Positions 53,693 to 63,086 of a DNA stretch of 64,000 nucleotides are shown here, one piece after another. Source of the DNA: Sphingomonas zeae. Lineage in GTDB: Bacteria > Pseudomonadota > Alphaproteobacteria > Sphingomonadales > Sphingomonadaceae. The stretch spans positions 124,001 to 188,000 of the forward strand of contig NZ_JACIFA010000007.1 in assembly GCF_014197135.1 (NCBI RefSeq), in the 5' to 3' direction. Under the pieces are notes generated by a model. That model saw only the letters and a list, made by a program, of their open reading frames with translations, did no database searches and was not told where the DNA came from. Positions within the stretch are counted from its first letter, which is position 1; each line of letters begins with the position of its first letter. A program made the translations under genes and the position numbers.

Positions 53693-54634
53693 ATGGGGGC
53701 GGCGCTGGCGCTGGCGGATCGCGGCGTCGGGCGAACCGCGCCCAATCCCAATGTCGGCTGCCTGATCGTCCGGGATGGCCGGGTGGTCGGACGCGGCTGG
53801 ACGCAACCCGGTGGCCGTCCCCATGCCGAGGCGATGGCACTAGCGCAAGCGGGCGAGGCGGCAAAGGGCGCGACCGCCTATGTCACGCTGGAGCCCTGCG
53901 CGCATGTCTCGACCCGCGGTCCGGCCTGCACCGACCTGCTGATCGCCGCCCGAGTCGCACGCATCGTCGCCGCGATGGGCGATCCCGATCCGCGCACGAA
54001 CGGCGAAGGTTTCGCTCGCGCCCGCGCCGCCGGGATTGCGGTGACGACCGGCGTTCGCGAAGCGGAGGCGCGGGCGATGATCGCGGGCTTCCTGACCCGC
54101 CGGGCCAAGAGCCGCCCTTTCGTCACGCTAAAGCTCGCCACCTCGCTCGACGGCCGGATCGCGCGGCCTGATGGCGAAAGTCGCTGGATCACCGGCCCTC
54201 AGGCGCGCGCGCATACCCATTTGGAGCGCAGCCGCCATGAGGCGATCCTGATCGGGCGCGGCACGCTGGAGGCGGATGCCCCCCGGCTCGATGTCCGCCT
54301 GCCGGGGCTGGAAAGCCGCTCGCCCCGACGCATCCTGCTGTCCCGCACGCCGGAGCCGGGCTGGGAAACGATCGCCTCCCCCGCCGCCATCGGCGATCTG
54401 GCAGGTGTCGACCGGCTGATGGTCGAGGGCGGGGCGAAGACCGCCTCCGCTTTCCTCGCGGCCGGTCTGGTCGATCGGCTGCTGCTTTACCGCGCGCCGA
54501 TCCTGATCGGCGATGGGCGTGCAGCCCTTAGCGACATTGGCCTCGCCCGCCTTTCCGATGCGCATGGCCGCTGGCGACTGACCGACTCGCGGATGCTTGG
54601 CAGCGACCGGTTGGAGGTCTACGAGCGCGGCTGA
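53693..54634 (+). CDS. ribD: bifunctional pyrimidine deaminase/reductase RibD
   Basis: From the ATG at 53693 this gives 313 residues, with the deaminase zinc ligands in RPHAEAMAL and LEPCAHVSTRGPACTDLLIA (about 1-140) and the reductase domain after it (SLDGRIARPDGESRWITG, LMVEGGAKTASAFL). It performs the second and third steps of riboflavin synthesis. Homologs usually begin several residues earlier (near TDHRWM), which would need CTG 53675, overlapping the preceding stop, or GTG 53666. It is followed closely by ribE, ribBA and ribH. Confidence 0.93.
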   Translation: MGAALALADRGVGRTAPNPNVGCLIVRDGRVVGRGWTQPGGRPHAEAMALAQAGEAAKGATAYVTLEPCAHVSTRGPACTDLLIAARVARIVAAMGDPDPRTNGEGFARARAAGIAVTTGVREAEARAMIAGFLTRRAKSRPFVTLKLATSLDGRIARPDGESRWITGPQARAHTHLERSRHEAILIGRGTLEADAPRLDVRLPGLESRSPRRILLSRTPEPGWETIASPAAIGDLAGVDRLMVEGGAKTASAFLAAGLVDRLLLYRAPILIGDGRAALSDIGLARLSDAHGRWRLTDSRMLGSDRLEVYERG

Positions 54635-54635
54635 T

Positions 54636-55238
54636 ATGTTTACCGGGATCGTCACCGACATCGGCTCCGTCACCGCCGTGGAAACACGCGGCGACACGCG
54701 AGTCGTCATCGCCACCGCCTATGATACGGCCAGCATCGACCTGGGCGCATCGATCGCCTGTTCGGGCGTCTGCCTGACCGTGGTCGAGAAAGGCGCCGAC
54801 TGGTTCGCCGTCGACGTCTCGGCCGAGACGATCGGGCGCACCGCCGACCAGTGGCATCAGGGCCGCCCCCTGAACCTGGAACGCGCGATGAAGCTGGGCG
54901 ACGAGCTGGGCGGGCATATCGTCACCGGCCATGTCGACGGCGTCGGCCATGTCGTGTCGGTCACCGAGGAAGGCGGATCGCACCGCGTCTTCGTGACCGT
55001 TCCCGCCGACCTCGCCCCTTTCATGGCGACCAAGGGTTCGGTGACGGTCGATGGCGTCTCATTGACAGTCAACAGCGTCGAGGACGGGCCGGATGGCACC
55101 GTCATCGGCCTGAACATCATTCCCCACACCGCCGCCGTCACCACGCTGGGTGGCATCACCCAAGGCCAGCGCGTCAATATCGAGATCGACGTGCTCGCCC
55201 GTTATCTACAGCGCATGGAGCATTATCGTGGCCGCTGA
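54636..55238 (+). CDS. ribE: riboflavin synthase alpha chain
   Basis: This 200-residue enzyme is an internal duplication of two barrels: [16 protein letters not shown] with [11 protein letters not shown], and [20 protein letters not shown] with [14 protein letters not shown]. It dismutates two 6,7-dimethyl-8-ribityllumazine molecules into riboflavin. It starts one base after the ribD stop and overlaps the next gene by 11 bases, so the operon is tightly coupled. Confidence 0.96.
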   Translation: MFTGIVTDIGSVTAVETRGDTRVVIATAYDTASIDLGASIACSGVCLTVVEKGADWFAVDVSAETIGRTADQWHQGRPLNLERAMKLGDELGGHIVTGHVDGVGHVVSVTEEGGSHRVFVTVPADLAPFMATKGSVTVDGVSLTVNSVEDGPDGTVIGLNIIPHTAAVTTLGGITQGQRVNIEIDVLARYLQRMEHYRGR

Positions 55239-56379
55239 TCCCGACGCGCTTTCCGGTCTGCGGCGCGGTTTCCTGTCCAGCCCCGAAGAGATCATCGACG
55301 AGGCGCGCAACGGCCGCATGTTCATCCTGGTCGATGATGAGGATCGCGAAAATGAAGGCGATCTGGTCATCCCCGCGCAGATGGCAACGCCGGAGAAGGT
55401 CAACTTCATGGCGCGGCACGGGCGCGGGCTGATCTGCCTGGCGATGACGCGCGAACGGGTCGACACGCTCGGCCTGCCGCTGATGAGCCCCAAGAACGGC
55501 ACCCGGCACGAAACCGCCTTCACCATCTCGATCGAGGCGAAGGAAGGCGTGACCACCGGCATCTCGGCGGCCGACCGCGCACGGACCATCGCGGTGGCGA
55601 TCGATTCGGGCCACGGCGCCGACTCGCTGGTCACGCCGGGCCATGTCTTCCCGCTGGTCGCGCGCGACGGCGGCGTGCTGGTGCGCGCCGGCCACACCGA
55701 GGCGGCGGTGGATGTCGCGCGGCTGGCGGGCCTGAACCCCTCGGGCGTGATCTGCGAGATCATGAACGAAGATGGGACCATGGCGCGGATGGATGACCTC
55801 GTCTCCTTTGCGCAGCTCCATAACCTGAAGATCGGCACGATCCGCGACCTGATCGCCTATCGCCGCCGCTACGACCATCTGGTCGAGTTGCAGTCCGAAG
55901 CCACGTTCGAGAGCGAATGGGGCGGCACCTGGACCGCGCGTGCCTATCGCAACAAGGCGACGGGCACCGAGCAGGTCGCGCTGGTCAAGGGCAAGCTCGA
56001 CACCGCGCAGCCCGTGCTGGTGCGGATGCACGCGCTGTCGCCCTTCGCCGATGTCTTCGGCGAGGCGGGCGCACGCGGCGCGCTTCTCGCCAAGTCGATG
56101 CGGATGATCGCCGAGGAAGGCTCGGGCGTGATCGTCGTCATCAACCGCCCGCGCACCGACGCCTTCACCACCGCCGTGCGGCTGAAGGCGGGCGAGGAAG
56201 TGCAGATCGATATGGAGGAACTGCGCGATTACGGCGTCGGCGCGATGATCCTGGCCGAACTGGGCGTGCAGGACATGGTGCTGCTGACCAACACCCATCA
56301 CACGCTGATCGGGCTCGACGGCTATGGCCTGTCGATCGTCGGCGAACGTCGCATCGAGAATTTTGAGGGAGACGCCTGA
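55228..56379 (+). CDS. ribBA: 3,4-dihydroxy-2-butanone 4-phosphate synthase with degenerate GTP cyclohydrolase II domain
   Basis: This 383-residue protein starts at GTG 55228. Residues about 12-215 are an intact RibB domain: [51 protein letters not shown] and [16 protein letters not shown]. Residues about 220-380 follow the RibA fold but lack its zinc cysteines: where active enzymes have ECLTGDxFGSxRCDC, this reads [20 protein letters not shown]. So the second domain is very probably inactive as a cyclohydrolase, and another RibA must exist elsewhere. Confidence 0.92.
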   Translation: MAADPDALSGLRRGFLSSPEEIIDEARNGRMFILVDDEDRENEGDLVIPAQMATPEKVNFMARHGRGLICLAMTRERVDTLGLPLMSPKNGTRHETAFTISIEAKEGVTTGISAADRARTIAVAIDSGHGADSLVTPGHVFPLVARDGGVLVRAGHTEAAVDVARLAGLNPSGVICEIMNEDGTMARMDDLVSFAQLHNLKIGTIRDLIAYRRRYDHLVELQSEATFESEWGGTWTARAYRNKATGTEQVALVKGKLDTAQPVLVRMHALSPFADVFGEAGARGALLAKSMRMIAEEGSGVIVVINRPRTDAFTTAVRLKAGEEVQIDMEELRDYGVGAMILAELGVQDMVLLTNTHHTLIGLDGYGLSIVGERRIENFEGDA

Positions 56380-56798
56380 TGGCGCATGTGTTGATCGTCG
56401 AGGCGCGCTTCTACGAGCATCTGAACGACCTGCTGCTGGCGGGCGCGCGTACCGCGATCGAGGAAGCGGGCCACAGCCATGAGACGATCACCGTCCCGGG
56501 TGCGCTGGAAATCCCGGGCGCGGTCGCGATGGCGGCGGATACCGGCCGCTACGACGCCTTCGTCGCGATCGGCGTGGTCATCCGCGGCGAGACCTATCAT
56601 TTCGAGATCGTCTCGAACGAGAGCGCGCGCGGGCTGATGGCGCTGACCATGGACGGCCTGCCCATCGGCAACGGCATCATCACCACCGAGAACGAGGCGC
56701 AGGCGCTGACCCGCGCCAAGCCCGACGAGAAGAACAAGGGCGGCGAAGCGGCCAAGGCGGCGCTTGCCATGCTGGCGCTCAAAGGCCGGTTCGGGTGA
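56379..56798 (+). CDS. ribH: 6,7-dimethyl-8-ribityllumazine synthase
   Basis: This 139-residue subunit makes lumazine from the RibB product and the RibD product. Landmarks are [56 protein letters not shown] (catalytic His) and [18 protein letters not shown]. It overlaps ribBA by one base (TGATG) and the following gene by four bases (GTGA). It completes the ribD-E-BA-H operon; no FMN riboswitch is visible before ribD. Confidence 0.96.
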   Translation: MAHVLIVEARFYEHLNDLLLAGARTAIEEAGHSHETITVPGALEIPGAVAMAADTGRYDAFVAIGVVIRGETYHFEIVSNESARGLMALTMDGLPIGNGIITTENEAQALTRAKPDEKNKGGEAAKAALAMLALKGRFG

Positions 56799-57343
56799 CA
56801 CACCCCGTCCTCCAGACCGAGCGGTTGACCTTGCGGCTTCCCTCGGCGGAGGATTTCGAGGCATGGGCGGCCTTCCATGCCGAAGAGGATACGATGCGCT
56901 TCCTCGGCGGCGTTCAGGCGCGCGGGGCAGCGTGGCGATCGCTCTGCACCATGGTCGGTGCGTGGAGCGTGCGCGGTTTCGCCATGTTTTCGGTCATCGA
57001 GCGCGACACCGGCCGCTGGGTCGGTCGCATCGGCCCCTGGCAGCCCGAGGGCTGGCCGGGCCGCGAGATCGGCTGGGGCGTGGCGCGCGAATTCGCCGGA
57101 CGCGGCTATGCCCATGAGGCGGCGTGCGCAGCGATGGACTATGCGGTCGATGTGCTGGGCTGGCATCATATCATCCATACCATCGACCCGGAAAATGCGG
57201 GCTCGATCCGGCTGGCGCAGCGGCTGGGCGCGGTGAACGAGGGGCCGGTCAGCCTGCCCGCGCCACTGGAGAGTTTCCGCGTCGATGCCTGGGGCCAGAG
57301 CGCCGACCAGTGGCGCGCGCGGCGAGGAGATCGCCCGTCATGA
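56795..57343 (+). CDS. GNAT family N-acetyltransferase
   Basis: This 182-residue protein starts at GTG 56795, overlapping the ribH stop. It has the RimJ-like layout [20 protein letters not shown], then [20 protein letters not shown] for acetyl-CoA (Q/RxxGxG/A) and [17 protein letters not shown] near the end. The substrate is unknown; ribosomal-protein-type or small-amine acetylation is typical. It is coupled to the riboflavin operon and to the next gene. Confidence 0.9.
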   Translation: MTHPVLQTERLTLRLPSAEDFEAWAAFHAEEDTMRFLGGVQARGAAWRSLCTMVGAWSVRGFAMFSVIERDTGRWVGRIGPWQPEGWPGREIGWGVAREFAGRGYAHEAACAAMDYAVDVLGWHHIIHTIDPENAGSIRLAQRLGAVNEGPVSLPAPLESFRVDAWGQSADQWRARRGDRPS

Positions 57344-57762
57344 CCGAGATACCGCCCAGCCGCTTTCGCGTCGTCGAACGGGGTCGGCGGCTGGAGGTGA
57401 TCGATACGCAGGCGGGCAAGATGGCGCCTGCGCGCCGGATCGAGGCGCCGCGACCGACGGACGGCAAGACGTCTCGGCTCAAACTCCCCGAAAAACTCCG
57501 ATTCGATGGCGGCGGCTCGTGGACCACCGACGGTTTTTATGACGCCAAGGGACCGCGTACGGTGACGCTGGACGCGGGCGCGATGCAGAGGCTGCGCTAT
57601 GCGGGTGCCGGATTGGTCGCAGTGGTGATCGTCTGGGCGCTGCTGGCCTTTGCGATCCCGATCGTTTGGGGCGCGCCGATGCTGCTGCTCAATCCGAAGG
57701 TCCGCGAAACGGTGCGGGAGCAGGTGACGGGCTTCATCGACGGGTTGGATAGGGTCGGATAG
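57340..57762 (+). CDS. hypothetical protein with one or two membrane helices
   Basis: This 140-residue protein has a hydrophilic N-terminal half ([40 protein letters not shown]) followed by a long hydrophobic region, YAGAGLVAVVIVWALLAFAI then PIVWGAPMLLLN, and a short polar tail. Its ATG overlaps the GNAT stop (ATGA). No known family is recognised. Confidence 0.72.
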   Translation: MTEIPPSRFRVVERGRRLEVIDTQAGKMAPARRIEAPRPTDGKTSRLKLPEKLRFDGGGSWTTDGFYDAKGPRTVTLDAGAMQRLRYAGAGLVAVVIVWALLAFAIPIVWGAPMLLLNPKVRETVREQVTGFIDGLDRVG

Positions 57763-57769
57763 CCCTACC

Positions 57770-57856
57770 TCCGTTCACGCTGAACGAAGTCGAAGCGCAC
57801 GTTCCGCGATGGACGCGAGGGTTTCCCGTGGCCTTCAACTTCGCTCAGGCTGAACG
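57770..57856. repeat. palindromic repeat, GTTCAGCCTGAGCG family
   Basis: CCGTTCACGCTGAACG then AAGTCGAAG, and inverted CTTCAACTTCGCTCAGGCTG then AACGG, flank a 36-bp centre. Confidence 0.7.
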
Positions 57857-57890
57857 GAAGTTGGGGGGAAGGAATGCGCTCCCCAAGAAT

Positions 57891-57997
57891 GCCACCCCGG
57901 CGGAGGCCGGGGTCCAGGTGCCACCAAGCCTGTTGCGCAACGCGGCCCGTGCCTTCGTCAGCGCATCGTAACTGGACCCCGGCCTTCGCCGGGGTGG
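57891..57997. repeat. palindromic repeat, CCCCGGC family, two-arm copy
   Basis: GCCACCCCGGCGGAGGCCGG then GGTCCAG is mirrored by CTGGACCCCGGCCTTCGCCG then GGGTGG. Each arm is itself a hairpin of the type at 10316-10333. It lies between convergent genes. Confidence 0.75.
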
Positions 57998-58030
57998 TAA
58001 GGGCGGGGAGAACCCCCCGCCCCTTTCTCC

Positions 58031-59125
58031 TCACGCCGCCCGCGCGGCTTCGTCGAGCGTGGGATAGTCGATATACCCCTCCGGCCCCTGGCTGTACCAG
58101 GTCTTCATGTCGCTCTGGTTGAGCGGCGCACCGGTGCGGAGGCGTTCGGGCAGGTCCGGGTTCGCCAGGAAGGTCCGGCCGAACGCGATCCCGTCCGCGA
58201 CACCCGAATCAAGCGCGGCCTGCGCCTTTTCCCGATTGTCGAAATCGCTGTTCAGGATCAGCGGTCCCTGGAACACCTCACGGATTTGCGGCGACAATTT
58301 GGGCACGTTGGTGCTGCCATAGCTTCCGTCCGGACCAATCTCGCGCAGTTCGAGGAACGCGATACCCAGCTCCGACAGCATCTTCGCGGCGGGGACGAAA
58401 ACCGAGGCCGGATCACTGTCGTCGACGCCCTGGCTGTCGCCATTGGGCGACAGGCGGACGGCGACCCGCTCCTTGCCCGCGACCGCGATCACCCGCTCGG
58501 TGATCTCGCGGAGCAGGCGGATGCGGTTCTCCGGCGAGCCGCCATATTCATCCTCGCGGAAATTGGCGTTGTCGCGCAGGAATTCGTCGATCAAATAGCC
58601 GTTGGCGGCATGGATTTGCACACCGTCGAACCCGGCCGCCAGCGCATTGCGGGTGGCGAGTTCATAATCATCGAGCAGACGCGGGATTTCCGACAATTCG
58701 AGCGGGCGGGCCGTCTCGAAATCCTTCTTGCCCTCGAAGGTGTGCGCCTGCCCCTCGGTCCGGGTGGCCGAGGACGACACCGGCTGCATTCCCGTGACCG
58801 AACTGTGCACCTGGCGACCCATATGCCAAAGCTGGGCGACGATCCGGCCGCCCGCCTTATGCACGGCGTCGGTCACCGGCTTCCAATGCTCGACCTGCTC
58901 GTCGGTCCACAGTCCCGGCGCATAGGGCCAGCCCAGCCCTTCGCGGCTGATTCCCGTGGCCTCCGAAATGATGAGGCCCGCGCTGGCGCGCTGCGCGTAA
59001 TATTGCGCCATGATCGGCGTCGGCACCGCCTCGCGTGTCGCGCGGCCGCGGGTCAGCGGGGCCATGAGGATACGGTTGGGGGCACGAATTGCGCCCAAGT
59101 CGATGGGATCGAACAACGTTGGCAT
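58031..59125 (-). CDS. Old Yellow Enzyme family alkene reductase
   Basis: This 364-residue flavoprotein has the NemA/OYE pattern: LFDPIDLGAIRAPNRILMAP, AQLWHMGRQVHSSVTGMQPV, VQIHAANGYLIDEFLRDNAN (substrate His-Asn pair), VAVRLSPNG and FGRTFLANPDLPERLRTG. It reduces activated C=C bonds or nitroesters with NADPH in the cytoplasm. It starts at ATG 59125; upstream readings of the frame are unrelated sequence. It is divergent from the DMT transporter. Confidence 0.94.
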   Translation of the reverse strand: MPTLFDPIDLGAIRAPNRILMAPLTRGRATREAVPTPIMAQYYAQRASAGLIISEATGISREGLGWPYAPGLWTDEQVEHWKPVTDAVHKAGGRIVAQLWHMGRQVHSSVTGMQPVSSSATRTEGQAHTFEGKKDFETARPLELSEIPRLLDDYELATRNALAAGFDGVQIHAANGYLIDEFLRDNANFREDEYGGSPENRIRLLREITERVIAVAGKERVAVRLSPNGDSQGVDDSDPASVFVPAAKMLSELGIAFLELREIGPDGSYGSTNVPKLSPQIREVFQGPLILNSDFDNREKAQAALDSGVADGIAFGRTFLANPDLPERLRTGAPLNQSDMKTWYSQGPEGYIDYPTLDEAARAA

Positions 59126-59189
59126 CAAAATGCAATCCTTTTGCGGCCTTTCGGCCTGACGCAACGCAGATAGGGCGTTATGGGAGCCC

Positions 59190-60161
59190 ATGCCCGTGTC
59201 CCGCCCCCCAAGAAAAACTGAACGGCCTGAAAGCGATCGTCTTTCGGACCGGGGCGGAACCAACCCCACGCCGCCGCTCGCCTTCGCCGCCGTCATCCTC
59301 GCCAATGTCGCACTGGCCTTCGGACCGCTTCTGGTTCGCATGGCGGATACCGGGCCGGTCGCGGCGGCCTTTTGGCGGATCACGCTGGCCGCGCCCGTGC
59401 TGGCGCTCGTCATGCTCGTCGGGCCTGCGCGGCCGCGTATGCCGGGCAGGGGGCAGGCGGGGCTCTGGGCGCTGCTGCTGATCGGCGGGGTCGCCTTTGC
59501 CGGCGATCTGGGCACATGGCATATCGGCATTCGCCAGACGACGATGGCCAACGCCACGCTGTTCGGCAATTCGGCGACCTTCATCTTTCCACTCTACGGC
59601 TTTCTGGTCGCGCGGGCCTGGCCTTCGCGGAGCCAGGGCATCGCGCTGATCCTGGCGGCGATCGGGGCCGGGCTGTTGATGGGGCGCAGCTATCAGGTCG
59701 ATCCGCGCCATCTGGTCGGCGATCTGCTCTGCATACTCGCCGGGCTGCTCTACGCGGTCTATTTCATCCTGATGTCGCGGGTGCGCGTCGCCATGCCGCC
59801 GATCCCGGCGCTGGCCTGGTCGACCATGGCCAGCGTCGTGCCGCTGTTCGTCTTTGCCGCGTTGCTGGGCGAGCGGGTGTGGCCCGACCATTGGAGCGCG
59901 CTGATCCTGCTCGCGCTGGGAAGCCAGATTGTCGGCCAGGGGTTGATGATCTATGCGCTGGGGCTGCTGAGCCCGCTCGTCGTCGGCCTTGCGCTGCTGG
60001 TCCAGCCGATGGTGGCGACGGCGATCGGGTGGATCGTCTATGGCGAGACGCTGGCGCTGCCCGATCTGGTCGGCGTCGCGATGGTCGCCATCGCACTGGT
60101 GATGGTGCGGCGCGGATCGACCAGGACGGTTGCCACGCCGCACGACAGGGACAACGAGTGA
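59190..60161 (+). CDS. DMT superfamily (EamA) transporter
   Basis: This 323-residue protein has ten membrane helices in two EamA halves, preceded by a hydrophilic 30-residue tail. Landmarks are FGPLLVRMADTGPVAAAFWR in half one, TTMANATLFGNSATFIFPLY, and LGSQIVGQGLMIYALGLLSP and QPMVATAIGWIVYGETL in half two. It is probably an inner-membrane metabolite exporter with unknown substrate. The start is ATG 59190; a later start at about 59280 would drop the tail. Confidence 0.88.
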   Translation: MPVSRPPRKTERPESDRLSDRGGTNPTPPLAFAAVILANVALAFGPLLVRMADTGPVAAAFWRITLAAPVLALVMLVGPARPRMPGRGQAGLWALLLIGGVAFAGDLGTWHIGIRQTTMANATLFGNSATFIFPLYGFLVARAWPSRSQGIALILAAIGAGLLMGRSYQVDPRHLVGDLLCILAGLLYAVYFILMSRVRVAMPPIPALAWSTMASVVPLFVFAALLGERVWPDHWSALILLALGSQIVGQGLMIYALGLLSPLVVGLALLVQPMVATAIGWIVYGETLALPDLVGVAMVAIALVMVRRGSTRTVATPHDRDNE

Positions 60162-60165
60162 GCAT

Positions 60166-60840
60166 ATGACCGAGGCTGCCATGACCGATGTTCAGGACCT
60201 GACTCTCGACGAAGTGCGCGCGGCTCTGGCGGACGGCATCGCGTCCAACGCCGCGTTCGATGGCTGGGGCGAGCAAGCGCGCGACATGGCGGCGGATGCG
60301 GCGGGCGTCGACCGCGACATCGCGCGCCTCGCGTTCAAGGACGGACCGGTCGCGATGATCGACGCCTGGTTCGCCCGGATCGATCAGGCGATGGTCGAGG
60401 CGGTGCCCGCCGACCAGGCGGCCGCGATGAAGATTCGCCAGCGGATCACCGCGCTGGTCGAGGCGCGGCTGGCCGCCGCCGCTCCCAATCGCGAGGCGCT
60501 GCGCCGCGCCCTGGCGATCCTCGCCATGCCGCAAAACGCCGCGAGCGGAGCGCGACTCGGCTGGCGTACGGTCGATGCGATCTGGGCGCAGGCGGGCGAT
60601 ACCGCGACCGATTACAACCATTATACCAAGCGCGCGACGCTGTTCGCGGTCTATGCCTCGACCATCGCGGTGTTCCTGAACGACGAGAGCGAGGAATACG
60701 CCGACACCCGTGCCTTTCTGGCGCGCCGGATCGAAGGCATCATGCGGTTCGAAAAGTGGAAGGCCGGGGTGGTCAAGCGGGGCGAGAACATGCCCAGCCT
60801 GTCGCGGTTCGTGGGGCGGTTGCGCTATCCGGCGGTTTGA
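60166..60840 (+). CDS. COQ9 family protein
   Basis: This 224-residue protein matches the COQ9 family of alphaproteobacteria, with a TetR-like fold that binds lipid and helps ubiquinone synthesis (partner of COQ7). Recognisable blocks are AAFDGWGEQARDMAADAAGV, LAMPQNAASGARLGWRTVDA and GDTATDYNHYTKRATLFAVY with FLNDESEEYADTRAFLARRI. ATGs at 60166 and 60181 are both possible. It follows the transporter by 4 bp. Confidence 0.9.
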   Translation: MTEAAMTDVQDLTLDEVRAALADGIASNAAFDGWGEQARDMAADAAGVDRDIARLAFKDGPVAMIDAWFARIDQAMVEAVPADQAAAMKIRQRITALVEARLAAAAPNREALRRALAILAMPQNAASGARLGWRTVDAIWAQAGDTATDYNHYTKRATLFAVYASTIAVFLNDESEEYADTRAFLARRIEGIMRFEKWKAGVVKRGENMPSLSRFVGRLRYPAV

Positions 60841-60902
60841 GTCCCTGGCCTTCCCACGCTCCTACCCCCAACCAAACCCGACATCCATTTCATCAACGGG
60901 TA

Positions 60903-60915
60903 ATTGATAATCAAT
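60903..60915. promoter_or_regulatory. Fur-like box before feoA-feoB
   Basis: ATTGA and TCAAT form a perfect inverted repeat around TAA, in an otherwise GC-rich region 24 bp before the feoA ATG. This resembles Fur-family operators and would fit iron control of feoAB. Which regulator binds (Fur, Irr or another) cannot be told from the sequence. Confidence 0.6.
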
Positions 60916-60938
60916 CGCACCGGCGTTATGTAGACCGC

Positions 60939-61190
60939 ATGGTGATGCTGAGCAGTCTCGAAACCCTTCCCCGGCGGCAACCGGCGACCGTGGCCGCGAT
61001 CGACTGGACCCAGCTGGCGCTTCCCGAGGCGCGGCGTCTGCGCGAACTGGGGTTCGATGAAGGGGTCGGGGTCGAGGTGCTTCACCGTGCGACGCTGGGT
61101 GGCGGGCCGATCGCCTGCCGGATCGGCCGGATGACCGTGGCGCTGCGTCGCCGGGTCGCGGCCTCGATCCGCGTCGCACCGGGCGTTTGA
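60939..61190 (+). CDS. feoA: ferrous iron transport protein A
   Basis: This 83-residue protein has the SH3-like FeoA domain: PEARRLRELGFDEGVGVEVL, then GGGPIACRIGRMTVALRRRV and AASIRVAPG. FeoA assists FeoB in ferrous iron uptake. The start is ATG 60939 or the ATG two codons later. It is 16 bp before feoB and behind an iron-box-like palindrome. Confidence 0.92.
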   Translation: MVMLSSLETLPRRQPATVAAIDWTQLALPEARRLRELGFDEGVGVEVLHRATLGGGPIACRIGRMTVALRRRVAASIRVAPGV

Positions 61191-61206
61191 GGCCCCGCCA
61201 GCTATA

Positions 61207-63066
61207 ATGAACGCCGCACCGCTGGTTGCGCTCGTCGGCAATCCCAATGCCGGCAAAAGCGCCCTGTTCAACGCCCTCACCGGCGCGCGGCAGAAGGTCG
61301 GCAATTATCCCGGCGTCACCGTTGAGCGCCATTCGGGCCGACTCGTACTGGACGATGGTCGCCCGGTTGAGCTGGTCGACCTACCCGGCGCCTATAGCCT
61401 CGATCCCGGCAGCCTGGATGAACAGGTCACGCGCAACGTCGTGATGGGATCGCAGGCGGGCGAGCGGCGCCCCGACGTGCTGGTCGTCGTCGTCGACGCT
61501 GCCAATCTCGACAATCATCTGCGCTTCACGCTCCAGCTGATCGCGCTGGGCCTGCCGGTGGTCGTCGCGCTCAACATGGTCGATCTGGCCGAGCGCGATG
61601 GCCTCACGCTCGACGCCGACATCCTGGCGCGCGAGCTGGGGGTGACCGTCATCCCCACCGTCGCGGTGCGCCGTCGCGGGCTCGACACGCTGAAGGCCGA
61701 GATCGACCGGCTGGTCACGGAAGGACGCGGGCAGCCCGTGTCCGCCGCCGACCGCATCGACGACATCGTCACGCTGCAACGCCGCGCGCGCCAGATCGCA
61801 TCGACCGCGACCGTGGCCGAGACGCCGACCCGCCGCTGGACGCACATGCTCGACTCGGTCGCGCTGCACCCCATTGCCGGGCCGATCCTGCTGGTCGGGC
61901 TGCTCTTCATCATGTTCCAGGCGGTCTTCGCCTGGTCCGAGGCCCCCATAAGCTGGATCGAGCAGGGTTTCGTCTGGCTGGAGGCGCAGGTCGGCGCCAC
62001 CTTGCCCGAGGGCTGGTTTCGCAGCCTCATCACCGATGGCCTGATCGCCGGCGTCGGCGCGGTCATCGTCTTCCTGCCGCAGATCCTGATCCTGTTCCTG
62101 TTCATCCTGATACTGGAGGCGACCGGCTATATGGTGCGCGCCGCCTTCCTGATGGACCGGCTGATGGCGCAGGTGGGGTTGTCCGGGCGCGCCTTCATCC
62201 CGCTGCTGTCGTCCTTCGCCTGCGCGGTACCGGGCATCATGGCGACGCGCACGATCGATGACGAGAAGGACAGGCTGACCACGATCCTGATCGCGCCGCT
62301 GATGACCTGCTCGGCGCGGTTGCCCGTCTACACCATCATCATCGGCGCGTTTATCCCGGACCGCCAGGTGCTGCCCTTTGTCGGATTGCAGGGGCTGGTG
62401 CTGCTCGGCCTGTATCTGATGGGCATCGTAGGCGCGTTCGTCGCCGCGCTGCTGCTCCGCCGTACCGTTACCAAGGGCGCGTCGTCGGGCTTCATGATGG
62501 AGATGCCCAAATATCAGTGGCCGCATATCCGCGACGTACTGCTGGGGCTGTGGAGCCGCGCGCTGATCTTCCTGAAGCGCGCCGGGACCACCATCGCGCT
62601 GACCACCGTGATCCTCTGGGCGCTGCTGTCCTTCCCCAAGCCGCCGGAAGGCTCAGGCATCTCGCCGGTCAATTATTCGATCGCGGGCCGGATCGCGAGC
62701 GGGATCGAGGTCGTGGTCCGCCCGATCGGCTTCAACCGCGACATCGCGCTCGCCCTCGTCCCCGCCATGGCCGCGCGTGAAGTCGCGGTCGCGGCGATCG
62801 GCACCGTCTATGCCATCGACGATACCGAGCATGAGGGCGGCCAGAAGGCGATGACCGACAAGCTGAAGCGCAACTGGTCGCTGCCCACCGCGCTAGCCTT
62901 CCTGATGTGGTTCGTCTTCGCGCCGCAATGCATTTCCACGATCGCGGTGACACGTAGGGAAACCAATGGCTGGAAGTGGCCAGCCTTCATGGTAGGGTAT
63001 CTCTTCGTGACCGCCTATGTCATGGCGGGCATCACATACTGGCTGGCCGTATTCGCCGGCCTCTAG
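61207..63066 (+). CDS. feoB: ferrous iron transporter FeoB
   Basis: This 619-residue inner-membrane protein has an N-terminal G domain with LVGNPNAGKSALFNAL (G1), NYPGVTVERHSG (G2), LVDLPGAYSL (G3) and ALNMVDLAER (G4). A membrane part of about eight helices has two Gate repeats, including SFACAVPGIMATRTIDDEKD and LVPAMAAREVAVAAIGTVYA. It imports Fe2+. It is shorter than E. coli FeoB (773) but typical of alphaproteobacteria. No FeoC is seen; ssb follows. Confidence 0.96.
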   Translation: MNAAPLVALVGNPNAGKSALFNALTGARQKVGNYPGVTVERHSGRLVLDDGRPVELVDLPGAYSLDPGSLDEQVTRNVVMGSQAGERRPDVLVVVVDAANLDNHLRFTLQLIALGLPVVVALNMVDLAERDGLTLDADILARELGVTVIPTVAVRRRGLDTLKAEIDRLVTEGRGQPVSAADRIDDIVTLQRRARQIASTATVAETPTRRWTHMLDSVALHPIAGPILLVGLLFIMFQAVFAWSEAPISWIEQGFVWLEAQVGATLPEGWFRSLITDGLIAGVGAVIVFLPQILILFLFILILEATGYMVRAAFLMDRLMAQVGLSGRAFIPLLSSFACAVPGIMATRTIDDEKDRLTTILIAPLMTCSARLPVYTIIIGAFIPDRQVLPFVGLQGLVLLGLYLMGIVGAFVAALLLRRTVTKGASSGFMMEMPKYQWPHIRDVLLGLWSRALIFLKRAGTTIALTTVILWALLSFPKPPEGSGISPVNYSIAGRIASGIEVVVRPIGFNRDIALALVPAMAAREVAVAAIGTVYAIDDTEHEGGQKAMTDKLKRNWSLPTALAFLMWFVFAPQCISTIAVTRRETNGWKWPAFMVGYLFVTAYVMAGITYWLAVFAGL

Positions 63067-63086
63067 GCAAGATACAGGACTGATAC

